A DNA stretch of 64,000 bases from Epiperipatus broadwayi (GCA_028023455.1 JAQFVV010006221.1:4419166-4483165); one strand, 5' to 3'; counted from the first letter of the stretch, positions 48,170 through 59,683 are shown. Notes: generated from the sequence alone by a model not told the origin. Numbers and translations are program-made.

Positions 48170-49977
48170 TTTTCTCTATCTAATATTTTTGTATTTTTCC
48201 AATTGAACATATGTTCATTGGTACATACATGGTTTGCTCCCTTAAACACATCTGTTTTCTCTCTTATAATCATCAATTTGGGCTTTTGTAAATGACTTTT
48301 CAATGGGTTACTGGTTTTACCAATATATATTCTTCCCATTTACATAGTATTTCAAAATGCAATTTGTGCTTTTCACCATTTCAAGTTTAGACTTTATAGA
48401 CATTAGAATTCCTTGTATTGTGGTATGGCTCTGGAAAATGGTTCTGATGTTATACTGATGGCAGAATTTTTTAAATTTGTCTGCCATCTTTGGTATGTGT
48501 GGATACACTTCAGTATTAATAATGTTTTTTTTTTCTTTTGATGTTTCTTTTTGGTGTTTATTTAAGGTTTTCTTAATAACAGCTGATGGATAACCATTTT
48601 TCATTAGAGTTTCTTCTATATAGATCTTTTCTTTTTTCAAATTGCTAGTTTCTGAACAAATTTCTTTTGCTCTATTCTGTAGTAATAGTCTAATTCCATG
48701 TTTTGTGTTTTTGCTGTGATTGGATGTATATGCTAAACATTCGCCTGTATATTTGGATTTTCTATATACTATAGTTTTGATTTTGCCATGAGGAAGTCTT
48801 ATCTCTAAATCATCTAAGAATGCCCATTTCTGATGTTGTTCTGATTCTATTGTGAATTTAATTGAAGTGAGTATATTGTTGATTTATTTTTAAAAAATTT
48901 GTAGTAATGCTTCACCATGTGGCAGAAAAACAAACTTTAGGTGGATATGGAATAGTCTTTATGCTGTGATTTCAAGTTTTTCGATGTAAATATTGTTGAT
49001 TAGAGGTGACAATGGTGATTCCATAACCATTCTCTGATTTTGTTGGAAAAATTCTGTGTTGCATTGAAAATAGGTTGTTGTTATGCAGAATGTTAATAGT
49101 TCCATTATGCTATTAATAAGAAGAATTGTTTTGGTTTATAAGCTATTATCACCATTTAATCTATTTCTTACAGTAGATAATGCTTCTTCACATGGTACAT
49201 TTGTGAATAAACTTTCCACATCAAAGTTTAGTAGTATGTCAGTTTTTCAATTTTCATGTTCTTAATTCATTTTACAAAGTGTCTAGAAATCCTGACAAAG
49301 AGATGGATCTCATATTCCAAAGGATTAAAAATTCTTGAGAAAAAAAATCTTGCACAAATTTTGGCAAAGTACATTGTTAAAACTAATAGTAGGTCTTAGT
49401 GGAACATTATTCTTATAGATTTTAGGTTAAATCATAAAGATGAGGAATTTTGTATGATATTACTTTGTTTTTTTGAATCAATGCAGTACTTATGATGTTT
49501 TTTGAGGAATGCTTGTAACTTTGTTTTTTTTTATTCAGTATCGGATTTTTTGCTATTTTTGTTGTCATAATCAGTTGTATTCATTACAATTGTTGCATTA
49601 CTTTTCTCTTCAGGGAGAATAATTATAGATTTATCTACTTTCGGAGATTTAATTGCTTTCCTCTCACCATAGGATATGTTTAACTTCAATTATTGTTGCT
49701 TGTTAAGTATTTTTTTACTCTCCAGCATAATTCTGCTGCTTCTTCTAAAGGAAATTTTTCAGTGACTTTCTTGGTGGCTGCCATTATATCTAATAAAGAG
49801 ATATTATATGGTGTTATAGAAAAGTTTAATCTTTTTTTGAGAACAGAAATTTCAGCATCTGTTAGATGTTTAGAACTGAATGTTTTAGCAGATGAAACTG
49901 GTACACTGCTCAATACATTACGACTTTTGATATGCCCATGTAGGTTTGCAAGTTTTTTTCTTTGGGCATTCTTTTAA
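48170..49977 (-). pseudogene. Penelope-like RT and GIY-YIG-type endonuclease, broken
   Basis: Order on the minus strand: 'LTDAEISVLKKRLNFSITP' (N-terminal block), 'KLQAFLKKHHKYCID', 'LLNFDVESLFTNVPCEEAL' (RT motif with the FDV aspartate), 'MESPLSPLINNIYIEKLE', 'LPHGEALLQIF', 'LPHGKIKTIVYRKSKYTGE', 'SNHSKNTKHGI', 'NGYPSAVIKKTLNKH', then the endonuclease remnants 'CILKYYVNGKNIYIGKT' (after one shift) and 'NEHMFNWKNTKILDRE'. This is the order of Penelope-class proteins, which reverse-transcribe and cut DNA with a GIY-YIG nuclease. Many stops and shifts; the YADD box is not readable. Not functional. Confidence 0.88.
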
Positions 49978-50362
49978 TTTTCCAACCAAAAACATTCTAC
50001 ACTATTAATGGATTGCAAGGTTTGATACTTGGAAAACCTTTGAGCATTTATTCTTTCACTTAACATAGCTTCACTTGCTCTCTGAGTAATTTTCTCAGTT
50101 CTCTGAGAGTGGATAGAAACTTTTATTGCAAATCCTTAGGAAATATTCCTTCGCATTTATATTTACATACAAAAATTAATTCGAAATGTTTATTTCTCTT
50201 CAAATATTGTAATTTTTATAAACTTGTTATAATCAAGTATTATGATAAGGTAACAACTGAAGTTCAAACTTTATAATATACTAAGCATTCTTTCAGCAGA
50301 TTACTGCCAGAATCATAATACTGTTTAAAGTTTAGCAGTTAGAACTATGCCTATATATATAT
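49978..50362. other. AT-rich stretch without a recognisable gene
   Basis: May hold the degraded 5' end of Penelope copy 1, but I see no clear boundary. Confidence 0.5.
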
Positions 50363-50468
50363 AAACCATTATAAAATTACTGTACAAACATCCAGTAACG
50401 CCCTCTATTTAAAAGTCTATATTTCAATAATAATAGAGGGCGTTATTGGATATTTGTAATAATGGTTT
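50363..50468. repeat. 106-bp foldback MITE
   Basis: Arms run 'aaaccatta...' to 'taacgccctctatt' and back as 'aatagagggcgtta...taatggttt'. A ~25-bp spacer separates them. The left arm has a small insertion. Confidence 0.8.
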
Positions 50469-50880
50469 AGATATTTGTATAATTATTTCAGTTAGTGTTA
50501 ACAGTAACTTTCTTTTCATACATATATATATATGTGTGTGTGTATACTTTGATGTGTAAATGAGGCTCAATTTGTAAATGTAGCATTTAAATGTTTCATT
50601 TTTTTGACAATAGATTGCATGAATCCTTTACAATTTCCAGGCCTCTATTTTCTTTTTCTGTCATCTCCTTCAGCACAGATTGTTCTCACAATGATGGGTG
50701 TGAAAGTGTGGTCTATAATGAGTTTGTGATTAAGACAGATTGATTTGTATTCATTATTCTGTTTGGCTCTGTTGTACAAGTATTTAGACATAATTTTTCA
50801 TAATGTCTAAAATTTGATATAATATCAGGTCCATACTGAATGCTTACTATTTTCCTTAAGATTTTTAATGATGGTATTTT
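50469..50880. other. AT-rich stretch without a recognisable gene
   Basis: Contains a short (TA)n/(TG)n run near 50520-50545. No gene. Confidence 0.55.
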
Positions 50881-51048
50881 AGTTGTATTTGTGTACTACA
50901 CTATTTTCATCGTCTAATATTGTGTATTGAATGCCTTAAAAATATTAACTTTATTTAAATTTTCCAACTGTATTCAACTGTTAGTAATGGACACAGGTTA
51001 GTATATGCGCAACATTTCAAGAACTATTATTTTCCTCTCCTATTCAGG

Positions 51049-51119
51049 AATCAAACTTGGACCTTTAGATTCTTTAATATTGAATTTTAAGATAATGCTC
51101 TAACCAACTAAACCATCCT
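51049..51119 (-). repeat. tRNA-like block in Penelope 3' region, copy 2
   Basis: The minus strand reads 'ggatggtttagttggttagagc', in two parts an acceptor-like start and a good A-box/D-arm. It ends 'ccaagtttgattcctg', close to a B-box. The acceptor 3' half is missing and the anticodon arm is poor. Confidence 0.5.
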
Positions 51120-51269
51120 ACCAAAGGCAACAGTCAGTAAAAATTTCATATATATATATATATCTATGAGGCTCCTGATTTCTCTACTTTTTCCTAAGAG
51201 CAAAGTTGATTAGTGGTTTCCATACACTATGTATAGTCACAATGTTGATTTATGGGATTGCTTGCTGTT

Positions 51270-51835
51270 GTCATGTGAGCAGCTTTTTTTAATTTTCTTC
51301 TTTGTACCTTTTCTTTCTATTCAATATTTTTTGTATTTTCCCAATTGAACTATCTTAGATACATCTGTTTCTCTCTTCTAATCATCAGTTTGTGCTCTTG
51401 CACTCACTTTTCATTGGTGCAACTGGTCTCACTAATATACTTTCTTCCACATTTACATGGTGATTCATAGATACAATTTTTGTTCTTCACCATTTCAAGT
51501 TTAGGCTTTGTAGATATTACAATTCCTTATAGGGTGATATGGCTTTAGAAAACTGTTCTGATATTATACTGATTGCAGATTTTCTTTAATTTGTCTACTA
51601 ATTTTGATAGGTGTGGATGCACTACAATGCCAATAATTGTTTTTTATGGTTCTTTTTGTTGACTATTTAAGGTTTTTTAACGATTTCTCTCACAAGAGTT
51701 TGTTTTATATAAATCTTTTTTTTCATATCACTGGTTTCTGAACGAACTTCTTTTGCTGTTTTATAGTGATAATATAACTCCATGTTTTGTGTTTCTGATG
51801 TGATTGGATGTATATACTAAGTATTTTTCTGTATG
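51270..51835 (-). pseudogene. Penelope RT end and endonuclease, copy 2
   Basis: On the minus strand: 'YRKYLVYTSNHIRNTKHGV' (frame-corrected reading, fragment), 'LEMVKNKNCIYESPCKCG', 'RKYISETSCTNEK' and 'QEHKLMIRRE'. The 'CxCG...YI' block is the GIY-YIG-type nuclease region, with GKT replaced by SET. Stops throughout. Confidence 0.8.
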
Positions 51836-51837
51836 TC

Positions 51838-52052
51838 TTGAAACTCCCTCATGGCAAAATCAAAACTACAGTTTACAGAAAACCCACACCTACAATAAAA
51901 TACTTAGCATATATATCTAATCACACCAGAAATACAAAACATGGAGTTATATTATCACTTATTGAACAGAGAAAAAAAGTTTGCTCAGAAACTAGAAATT
52001 TGAAAAAAGAAAAGATCTATATTGAAACAGACAGATTGTTTCACACATATAA
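51838..52052 (+). pseudogene. Penelope RT fragment on the opposite strand
   Basis: The plus frame reads 'LPHGKIKTTVYRKPTPTIKY', 'LAYISNHTRNTKHGVILSLI' and 'CSETRNLKKEKIYIE' without a stop. This is the same protein region as on the minus strand next to it, so the junction is an inverted duplication. It is better preserved than the facing copy. Confidence 0.85.
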
Positions 52053-53189
52053 TTTGAAGTCGTCCCTCCCCCCCATTTAAAACTGTTGAGATAAAATTTT
52101 AAAAAAGCTGTCACAGTTTTCAAAAATAAAAATTAAAACAAAGAAATAAAAAGATGACAGCAATTTAAAAATTATTATTTTAAAATGCAAAGGTTTAATG
52201 TTTACAGATTATCAAAAAGAAGACTGTAATTAACAATTAATAAAAAAAAATTGTCATGGGCATAAAAATCAATAAATGTTTTTCAAAAACATCAGATAAG
52301 AGTCATTAGAATTTGTTCCCACCAAAAATAGATGGCCAATGACAAAAAAAAAAAATAAACACATGGACCTCTGAGAAGATTGGTGTTAGATAGATCCCAA
52401 AACAGAAAGATAAAAAGAGCTTAAAGAGATAAATAGGGGAATAGAGATTGCTTAAAAAATTATTTTTGTAGCTGGCATATAGTTAGAAAACATCAAGACT
52501 GTTATTAGGGAAACTCATATTATATTACTAGCCCAACAAAGCTTGGAGTACTGTGAACAATAAAAAGAAGGAACCTGTAACTAAAAAAATATTAAATGAA
52601 TGAACAAGTGGTTAAAATATTATATCTTCAAATATCTGAATAATCAAAAATAGCTTTCTCTCTTCTCTGCCCTCAATTCAGTTATGAAGTAAAATAAAAT
52701 CAAGACCTGTGAATTGACCATCAACTTGTTAAGCTCTCAGAACACTCCTTATTGATTGGAAAATTTATAGTGAATCGCCAGCAGATATAGGTTCAGGTAG
52801 GAAAATTGTTCATCTTTTATAGCCTTTTATAATATGTAAAAATATTTTGTAAATTGTATTTCTTAAGTTAAAATATAATATAATGAAATGTTACTTTTAA
52901 ATTGATTGATTGTAAGTAATACGAAAGGGAAATATATTTAAAAATAGAATGCAGTAGAGTAATAGGTAAAATAAAAATATTTTCCAAGATGTGTTTATTA
53001 AGATAATCTATGATTTAATAAAATGACATTTTCTGGATTGATTGAATAATGCTTCCAAATAATAATAAAAATATTTATTCTGAATAACGATTATTATTTT
53101 ATAAAAAAACTTTGATAGAATAAATTGCCTTTGGAACTACACATACATAAATTAAGGAAATGTTTATATATGTGAATTAAAGATTAATA
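52053..53189. other. AT-rich stretch without a recognisable gene
   Basis: Nothing recognised. Confidence 0.6.
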
Positions 53190-53590
53190 ATGTTTTTCCA
53201 AATAATGACTTCAAACTGTATTGATATGATGAATAAGTTGTTCAAACCCACACTGAATATATTAAGTAATAATAAATCTCTTTCAAATAATGTCTTTAAA
53301 CTGTATTGAAATGGTGAATAAGTGGTTCAAACCCACACTGAATATATTGAGTAATAATAAATCTCTTTCAAATAATGATGTCAAATTATATTGATATGAT
53401 GAATAAGTGATTCAAACCCACACTGAATATATTAAGTAATATTAAATCTCTTTAAATAATGACTTCAAATGGTATTGATATGATGAATAAGAGGTTCAAA
53501 CCCACACTGAATATATTAAGTAATAATAAGTATCTTCCCAATAATGACTTCAAACAAAATGGATATAATAAATGTTTCAAGCCCACACTT
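53190..53590. repeat. ~85-bp tandem satellite, about 4.5 units
   Basis: Units begin near 53196, 53281, 53366 and 53450, with a partial fifth. The conserved core is 'ttcaaacccacactgaatat' plus 'taagtaataataaatctc'. The open frame at 53452-53652 is a product of the array. Confidence 0.9.
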
Positions 53591-53830
53591 GTATGATATG
53601 TAAAATAAAAATAAATACTTGGGATTCCTGGATTAAAACACATATTTCTCAATATCTGGATTAAAATAGGTACTTCAAGATATTTGGATAGAATAAATAT
53701 TTCAAGATACCTAAATAAATTAATTACTTCTACACATGGATATGTATTTATGCAGATGAGGGGGCTTCAAACCTAGAAGGCCAATTCCCACTCAGAAACA
53801 ATCAGAAAAACATATGAATGTACACACAGA

Positions 53831-53957
53831 TATGAAGAGAGCCAGTATAGAGATTGTCAGCAAACTTTTCCTTCTTCTTTAAGAACTTTATATGAAGACA
53901 GCTAGTATAGAGACTGTCGGCAAACTTTTCCTTCTTCTTCTTTAAGAACTTTATAAG
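53831..53957. repeat. 60-bp tandem duplication
   Basis: The unit 'tatgaagaga...ccagtatagagattgtc' to 'aagaacttta' at 53831-53890 is repeated at 53891-53957 with few changes and one extra 'cttc'-type insertion. Confidence 0.9.
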
Positions 53958-53986
53958 TCAAATTGTTATTAAATAAAATTATTGTT

Positions 53987-54193
53987 TCAAAATAAATAAT
54001 ACCTTTTGTCAATTTCATTTGCATCATTTATCCATTTATGCACTGGTTCACAAGAATCTCGTGCCTCCTGAGCTATGTTTGGCATAACCAGATGATGGTA
54101 AGTAAGGTTATAGTGAGATGGAATTCTAGTGGTGCTGTTTTGTTTTGGAAAACCAAACACATAAATTTCTAGATGCTTCCAGTCTCTATGACA
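53987..54193 (-). CDS. Unidentified 68-codon open segment, possible exon
   Basis: An uninterrupted minus-strand frame bounded by stops, with balanced amino acids unlike its AT-rich surroundings. It starts CHRDWKHLEIYVFGFPKQN and includes 'RIPSHYNLTYHHLVMPNIAQ', 'EARDSCEPVHKWINDANEID', ending KRYYLF. It has no ATG near its start, so it would be an exon or a fragment. I do not recognise a family. Flanking frames are closed. It lies between a tandem duplication and a Penelope endonuclease fragment, so transposon origin is possible. Confidence 0.4.
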   Translation of the reverse strand, partial: CHRDWKHLEIYVFGFPKQNSTTRIPSHYNLTYHHLVMPNIAQEARDSCEPVHKWINDANEIDKRYYLF

Positions 54194-54499
54194 CTACATC
54201 CTCTGATGAGCAGGAAATATTGTTGTAGGTGGGGTAACATCTGCATTGGGGAATGCCAATTGATAGTTCCTTCCTGCTATATGCTCAACAGAAAATATTT
54301 ACAACCAATGTAAAAAGGTTGGATGATCTTGTCCAGTTACAATATAGAACAAACTCTTACAAAAATAGTTATCAACTGTTATTAATAAAACCTTAAATAA
54401 ACAACAACAAAAAATAAAAAAAACAATTATTAGTACTTTAATGTATCTATACATACCAAAAATAAAAGACAAATTTTAAAAAATCTGCTATCAGTATAA

Positions 54500-54850
54500 C
54501 ATCAGAACAGTTTGAAGCATACCACACTACAAGGAATTCTAAAATCTACAAAGTCTAACTTGAAATGCTGAAAAACAAAAATTGCATCTATGAAATACAA
54601 TGTGAATGTGGAAGAATGCATATTGGTAAGACCAATTGCCTTATTAATAAGTGATTGTAAGAGCACAAACTGATAAAAGAAAACGTGTCTAAAGTAGAAA
54701 ACCATGTATGTACCAATGAACATATGTTCAATTGGGAAAATACAAAAATATTGGATAGAGAAGAAAAGGTGCAAAGAAAAAAATTTAAAGAAGCTGCTCA
54801 TATAACAATCTCAAACAATTCCATAAGTCAGACTAGTAAGGCTATATATA
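54500..54850 (+). pseudogene. Penelope GIY-YIG-type endonuclease fragment, copy 3
   Basis: The plus reading gives 'NCIYEIQCECGRMHIGKTNC', a stop, then 'EHKLIKENVSKVENHVCTNE', 'HMFNWENTKILDREEKVQRK' and 'KFKEAAHITISNNS'. The CxCG...IGKT block and the conserved C-terminal region are the best-preserved nuclease sequence in the window. The antisense open frame at 54502-54801 is a shadow. A motif-B terminus follows at once. Confidence 0.85.
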
Positions 54851-54887
54851 ATGTATGGAAATGACTAATCAATTTTCTCTTAGGAAA

Positions 54888-54920
54888 TGTTTCGACTGTG
54901 CTGCAGTCTTCTTCAGAGCC
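54888..54920 (-). ncRNA. Hammerhead-like motif B
   Basis: On the minus strand: CTGAAGA, A, stem GACTG/CAGCA/CAGTC, GAAACA. The invariant core bases are present but stem I and stem III pairing are unclear. Confidence 0.45.
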
Positions 54921-55132
54921 AATTTACTTCAATCTCTTAAAAATGTTTTACTTAGGAATTGACCATACTTAAACATTTGGGTTGAAAGAATAGGTGGATT
55001 CATTCTATTCTTTCACAAAGACTTTATCTTGGATTGGAAAATGAAAGTATTCATTTATTGTTAAGATCCACAAAGTCCATGTGCATTAGCTTAAAAAGCT
55101 GATTATTAGTTTATTAAAAGATTAAAGTAAAT

Positions 55133-55171
55133 TGGCTCTGAAGAAGACTGCAGGACAGTCGAAACATGTGT
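55133..55171 (+). ncRNA. Hammerhead-like motif B, best copy
   Basis: CTGAAGA (55138-55144), A, five-base stem II GACTG/CAGGA/CAGTC, then GAA and a near-palindrome ACATGTGT before C. Core intact. I cannot find a good stem I, so activity is doubtful. Confidence 0.45.
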
Positions 55172-55340
55172 CTTAAAAAAATTTTTTTTAAAAGATTAAC
55201 ATAAATTGGCTTTGAAGAAGATTGTAGGACAGTCAAAATGTAGGTGTATGTATATATGTACACATAAAGAGTTTTGCTAAAAATGTTTGAAGTGGTTTGG
55301 ATAAATTGCATTTATATAGGATATTACAGCAAAATAAAGA

Positions 55341-57559
55341 AAAGTGTGATTTTGATAAATTAAATAGAGTGACATAGATTCTAATATTTCATAACATTAA
55401 TAGTCAATAGATTGGAAGATTTTACACTTGTCAGTAGCTAGAATAAAGTTAATGCATGTAATGTAATTAATGTAAGATCTTCATACTATCATTCCACCTG
55501 CTTTAGATTGGCCTACATATATAAATTTAGATGCAAAGATAAGATGGCAGCTCATATTTTCAAGGTCTGTATCTTGTGCTTTGGTTTGAGAGTATTCTTC
55601 ACTCAACAAACCATCATTGAGATAATAAAGCAATATTGCAGGGCATATGTATAGAGTACAATTCCATTCTGATTAAAATTACATATGAATACTGTGTTAG
55701 TAAATTAAATAGAGAGCTATTAAAATTATGTAATTTATTGGATCTTAATATGATTAAAAGAAATAAAAAAATTTGCTGCTTTTTATATTGCCACATTATT
55801 TTTTTCTTAATTTAAATATATTATATTTAATTATGTAGTGCAAAGTGATAAGTAGGCTTTCATACAAATCAATATATTCTATTGGTTGTAGAATACATTG
55901 TGTAGGAGGTAGGTAAAATGGTCTTCCAAACAGCACTCAAAGAGGATCAATAAAGCAGAAGATATTACTCATCAGATTTTGAATAGCTTTTATATTTAAA
56001 AAATAGCTGCATACCCATTTACTAACCAATATTGGATGATTATCTGGATTAACTGTGATATATGTGTTAGAAATTAAAAAAATCCTAATGAAAAAGTTCA
56101 AGTTTTACTTGGCTTAGATTAGAACTCAGATTATAGGTAGACTGATGGTTGTATTATTTTACATAATGAGTATGTTTTTAACATCTTATACAGATACTTT
56201 ATTCTGATATGTGGAAAGTAAAAATCTCAACATCTAATACATTTTTATGTGGTATGAGAAATGGATCACTGTGTTTGATGACTTTATCATTAATTAAAAA
56301 CTTTGAATAGATTAAAGAACATTCTGAATAATTTAAGTTTGGGATTCATAGTTTGATTCTCAAATAAAAAAGTTTGAAAAAGTGGATAGTAGTCTATTAA
56401 ATCAACTGACTGGAGCTATTATGTTAGATACTCAATTCCCATATGTTTTCTTGAATAACTGATTATATTATAAATAGATAAATGAATAAAATTAAAAAAT
56501 TTGAATCCTTTGATGAAGTCTGAAATTCTGTTTACCATTTTAAAAAATTTGAATATTGAATTAAAAATATTGCCACTAAATCATACATATAGTTAAAATA
56601 CTTTTAAGAATTCAAGCATTACTGAATTGATCCCTGCATGCCAATAAAAGGATCTCACAAACTTTATAATCTAAGTAGCAGAATCTTGATGTGTAAGATT
56701 AAAGATTGTTTTATAATGAGCTGCAAATAAGCTCTTAACAAGCTTTGCAGAATATTCCTAACCCCAGACCGTTTTTCCTACTGGCTTCCTCAGTGAGGTG
56801 CTAGGATATTCAAGCATTAGGTTCTTTGATATAATTATCTTTATTGTTGCTTGTTTTGATTGATTTTTTATGTAAGCCCATAAAATGAATCAATTTTCAA
56901 ATTAAATGTAAAAAAAAGTTTTAAACAACCTAAATGCTTTAAGAAGTCCTTAATCAGAAATAAATAAATCACCAGCAACAATTAAAGAATAATTTTAATT
57001 TACAGTCATGTAGATGCTCACCATATTATATAAATAAAGGAATTTTAAAAGTACGCTTTTATATAGTCATGATTTAATATGCATAAAAATCATCCTTTTA
57101 AATGCTTCTATATTAACTTATCCTGTCTGTGTTCTTGTCACATGGTAATTCAAATAAATGTGGTCCCTGGTTAGAACTTGAACTCACAACTTTACCTTTT
57201 GAGGAAAGATCCCCAACAACTTGGTCAACAATAATGTTACATTTTTAGAGTAAAATTTGAGTAATATTAATTTATTTAATTTATTAAAAGTAAATATTTT
57301 CTACCAAAATCTGAATTATTATTCTGAAATAATTAATATTTCATAAATATTTTGTAAAAATAATAATAAATAAAAAAGGTTAGAGAATATGCTTTCTATC
57401 ATTTCCAAATTTAAAATGAATATGTCAAATTCATTGACAGCAAGTGCCCTCTTGTGAAAAGAACAAGAAACATAAAAAAAGATTTGTGAAGAAAAATATT
57501 TTATCTAAATTGAAATTATATGTTTCATTTATAATTAAGAAATAAAAAATAAAATAATA
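55341..57559. other. AT-rich stretch without a recognisable gene
   Basis: Nothing recognised. The open frames here lack domains. Confidence 0.6.
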
Positions 57560-57793
57560 TTTAGAATTTTTTTTTTAAATAATGCTTTTTGTAAATAGCC
57601 CACTAAAAAGTAAAAAATAACAAAGTAATAAATAATCCATTTAATAAAAGCATTTGAGGCTCAAATAAATGATAAACATCAAAAAAGCCTCAAATATTTT
57701 TATGAAATGGATTATTACTTTATTTTTTACTTTTTGATAGGCTATTTACATAAACATATTATTTTTAAAAAATCTTTTTTAAAATATTTTATT
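57560..57793. repeat. Foldback element with long arms
   Basis: The clear core arms are 57591-57663 and 57686-57749 (GTAAATAGCC ... GGCTATTTAC, with 'taatccattt' and 'gaggct' blocks). Weaker pairing extends outward to about 57560 and 57793. Confidence 0.85.
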
Positions 57794-58392
57794 TATAAGT
57801 ACCAATGCTGTGATATACATTCACTCAACTAATTATACTTTAAAAAAAAAAAGTGTTAAATGTAGACTAATCAAATATGTTTATGAGCTTGAAATAAAAT
57901 TTTGTTTTTTAAATAAACTACAAGTTTATAGTACTATTTATTTCTGGAGGTTTTTTTTCTCATTCCCAACATGTCAATTTAGAAGTCTTCTGGAGGTTTT
58001 TGTTTCTAATAAAAAAACATCAATTTCTTCCTTCATTTTAGAATTTAATGTGGGCTCTTGAACTTAATCCAATACATGTACTTCTTAGTTAATTGATCAG
58101 GGCTTACTTGTGCTTTTTGCTACATTAAAAATATATCAATTCAATATATTCATGCATTAGAATATTACTTTTTTAAATCTTTCTTTATTTTACCAATTAA
58201 TTAAATATTTGCTAAGTTATAAATTTGTTTCTGTTATTTGATAATAAAAATGATTATTTATTGGCCATGTAATTACACAATCTGATGGTCATGAGATGTT
58301 TAAACATAAAACAAACTCACTATAACATTCCATGACAAATTGATCAAACTTCTACTCTTCTCATCAAGAAATATATCAAGAAATCTTTAAAT
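57794..58392. other. AT-rich stretch without a recognisable gene
   Basis: 58266-58322 resembles 34374-34432. The open frame at 57810-58061 has no domain. Confidence 0.55.
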
Positions 58393-58791
58393 CTTGTACA
58401 CTCTTATTACTGGCTAAACATTTATGAAAATATATTAATTTTATTTTATATTGGTGTTTCTTAATTATATAAACTTGTACACTCTCATTACTGATTAAAC
58501 TTTTATGAGAATATATTAATTTCATTTTATATTGGTGATTTTTAATGATATATGCTTGTACACTCTCATTACTGTCTTAATTTTTATGAGAATATATTTA
58601 TTTCATTTTATATTGGTGTTTCTTAATGATATAAACTTGTATACTTTCATTACTGGCTAAACTTTTATGAGAATATATTAATTTCATTTTATATTGGTGA
58701 CACTCTCATTACTAAATAAACTTTTATGAGAATATATTAATTTCATTTTATATTGGTGTTTTTTTAATATATAAGCTTGTACACTCTCATT
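58393..58791. repeat. 81-bp satellite, left block
   Basis: Units start at 58393, 58474, 58555 and 58636, one shortened unit follows, then one at 58776. The unit is 'cttgtacactctcattactgg' in two parts, then 'ttttatgagaatatattaatt' in parts, then 'attggtgtt'. The block ends at the insertion. Confidence 0.92.
58781..58791. repeat. Putative 11-bp target duplication, left
   Basis: ACACTCTCATT, repeated at 59812-59822 right after the insertion. It is also part of the satellite unit, so a duplication is likely but not proven. Confidence 0.6.
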
Positions 58792-58947
58792 AAACATCAC
58801 ATGACCACCACTTCTTATACTTGTATTTAACTTGTTAAAACAGGCAAAACTCACTATACGTATTGCCACACACAGCAAGCTAGAGTAATCAACGGATGCC
58901 AGAAAGCTTGTGCATAAATTCCCCATCTAGTGCCTAATCATCCAATA

Positions 58948-58989
58948 TCCCCAGACTAGTTTTTGGCTTGTGGCCTTCATCAGTGAGGA
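58948..58989 (-). ncRNA. Hammerhead-like motif, family A, G12 lost
   Basis: Stem I TCCTCA/TGGGGA, CTGATGA, stem II GGC/GCC and palindrome ACTAGT are all present, but GAA reads AAA. Predicted inactive. Confidence 0.55.
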
Positions 58990-59536
58990 GCCTTGGATCT
59001 GAGAGCACTGCACCTAGACCTTAGGATCTAATGCGACCCTCCAGCAGCCACCTTTTATCTCCATTTAACTACAAAACTATGAGTCTTAAACTGAAAACAC
59101 CTTAATGTTTTCAATCCAGACCCATTAGCTTATATAGTCATATGGGTCTGAACTCAATTCAGTACCCATACATTTTGGTGTCTTTGGTTTTTTAATAACC
59201 ATAGCTACCACTATCCTATTAGACAGGATAGATTTTAAGCCAATAAACATCACATGATCACCACTTCTTATGCTTGTGAATACCTGTTGTTAAAACAGGC
59301 AAAACTCAGTGTACATATTGTCACACACAGCAAGCTACTGTAATCAATGGATGCCAGAAAGCTTGTGCATAAAATCCCCATTTAATGCCTTCTTATCCAG
59401 CATAAGAAGTGGTGGTCATGTGATGTTTATTGGCTTAAAACCAATCCTGCCTAATAGAATAGTGGTAGCTATGGTTATTAAGGAACCAAAGACACCAAAA
59501 TGTATGGGTACTGAATTTAGTTCAGACCCATATGAC

Positions 59537-59544
59537 TATATAAG
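59537..59544 (+). promoter_or_regulatory. TATA-like box in family A
   Basis: TATATAAG at the same place in the unit as 18626-18633. Confidence 0.35.
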
Positions 59545-59683
59545 CTAATGGGCTTGGATTTAAAACATTAAGGTGTTTTCAGTTTAAGACTAATAGTTTT
59601 GTAGTTAAATGGAGATAAAAGGTGTATGCTGGAGGGTTGCATTAGGTCCTAAGATCTAGGTGCAGTGCTTTCCGATCCAAGGC

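Larger units (their letters stand above)
47769..49977 (-). mobile_element. Penelope-like element 1, degraded
   Basis: Minus-strand element with reverse transcriptase then endonuclease, followed by a 3' region holding a tRNA-like block and an AATAAA signal near 47815. The same 3' region follows Penelope copy 2 (50881-51130), so it belongs to the element rather than being a chance neighbour. Confidence 0.8.
50881..52052. mobile_element. Penelope-like element 2, rearranged
   Basis: The minus-strand part (51270-51835) plus 3' region (50881-51260) is parallel to copy 1. At about 51835 the strand flips: the plus strand carries the overlapping block again (51838-52052). The two strands thus face each other at a head-to-head junction. 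Confidence 0.78.
54880..55340. repeat. Motif B Penelope terminus, facing pair
   Basis: The left core is on the minus strand (54888-54920), the right cores on the plus strand (55133-55171 and a decayed repeat at 55208-55240). Between them lies the 'gtttgggttgaaagaatagg' and 'ccacaaagtccatgtgcat' sequence shared with 19258-19440. The 3' block near 55270-55340 ('tggataaattgcatttatat', 'attacagcaaaataaag') is shared with 6110-6155. Direct linkage to an endonuclease fragment ties this terminus to the Penelope element. Confidence 0.72.

Noticed and set aside
53452-53652. Minus-strand open frame
   Set aside because: It lies in the 85-bp satellite and reflects its periodicity.
54195-54235. CTGATGAGCAGGAAA as a hammerhead core
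   Set aside because: No stem II of useful length, and no stem I or stem III partner could be found nearby.
54502-54801. 99-codon minus-strand open frame
   Set aside because: It is antisense to the recognisable Penelope endonuclease on the plus strand.
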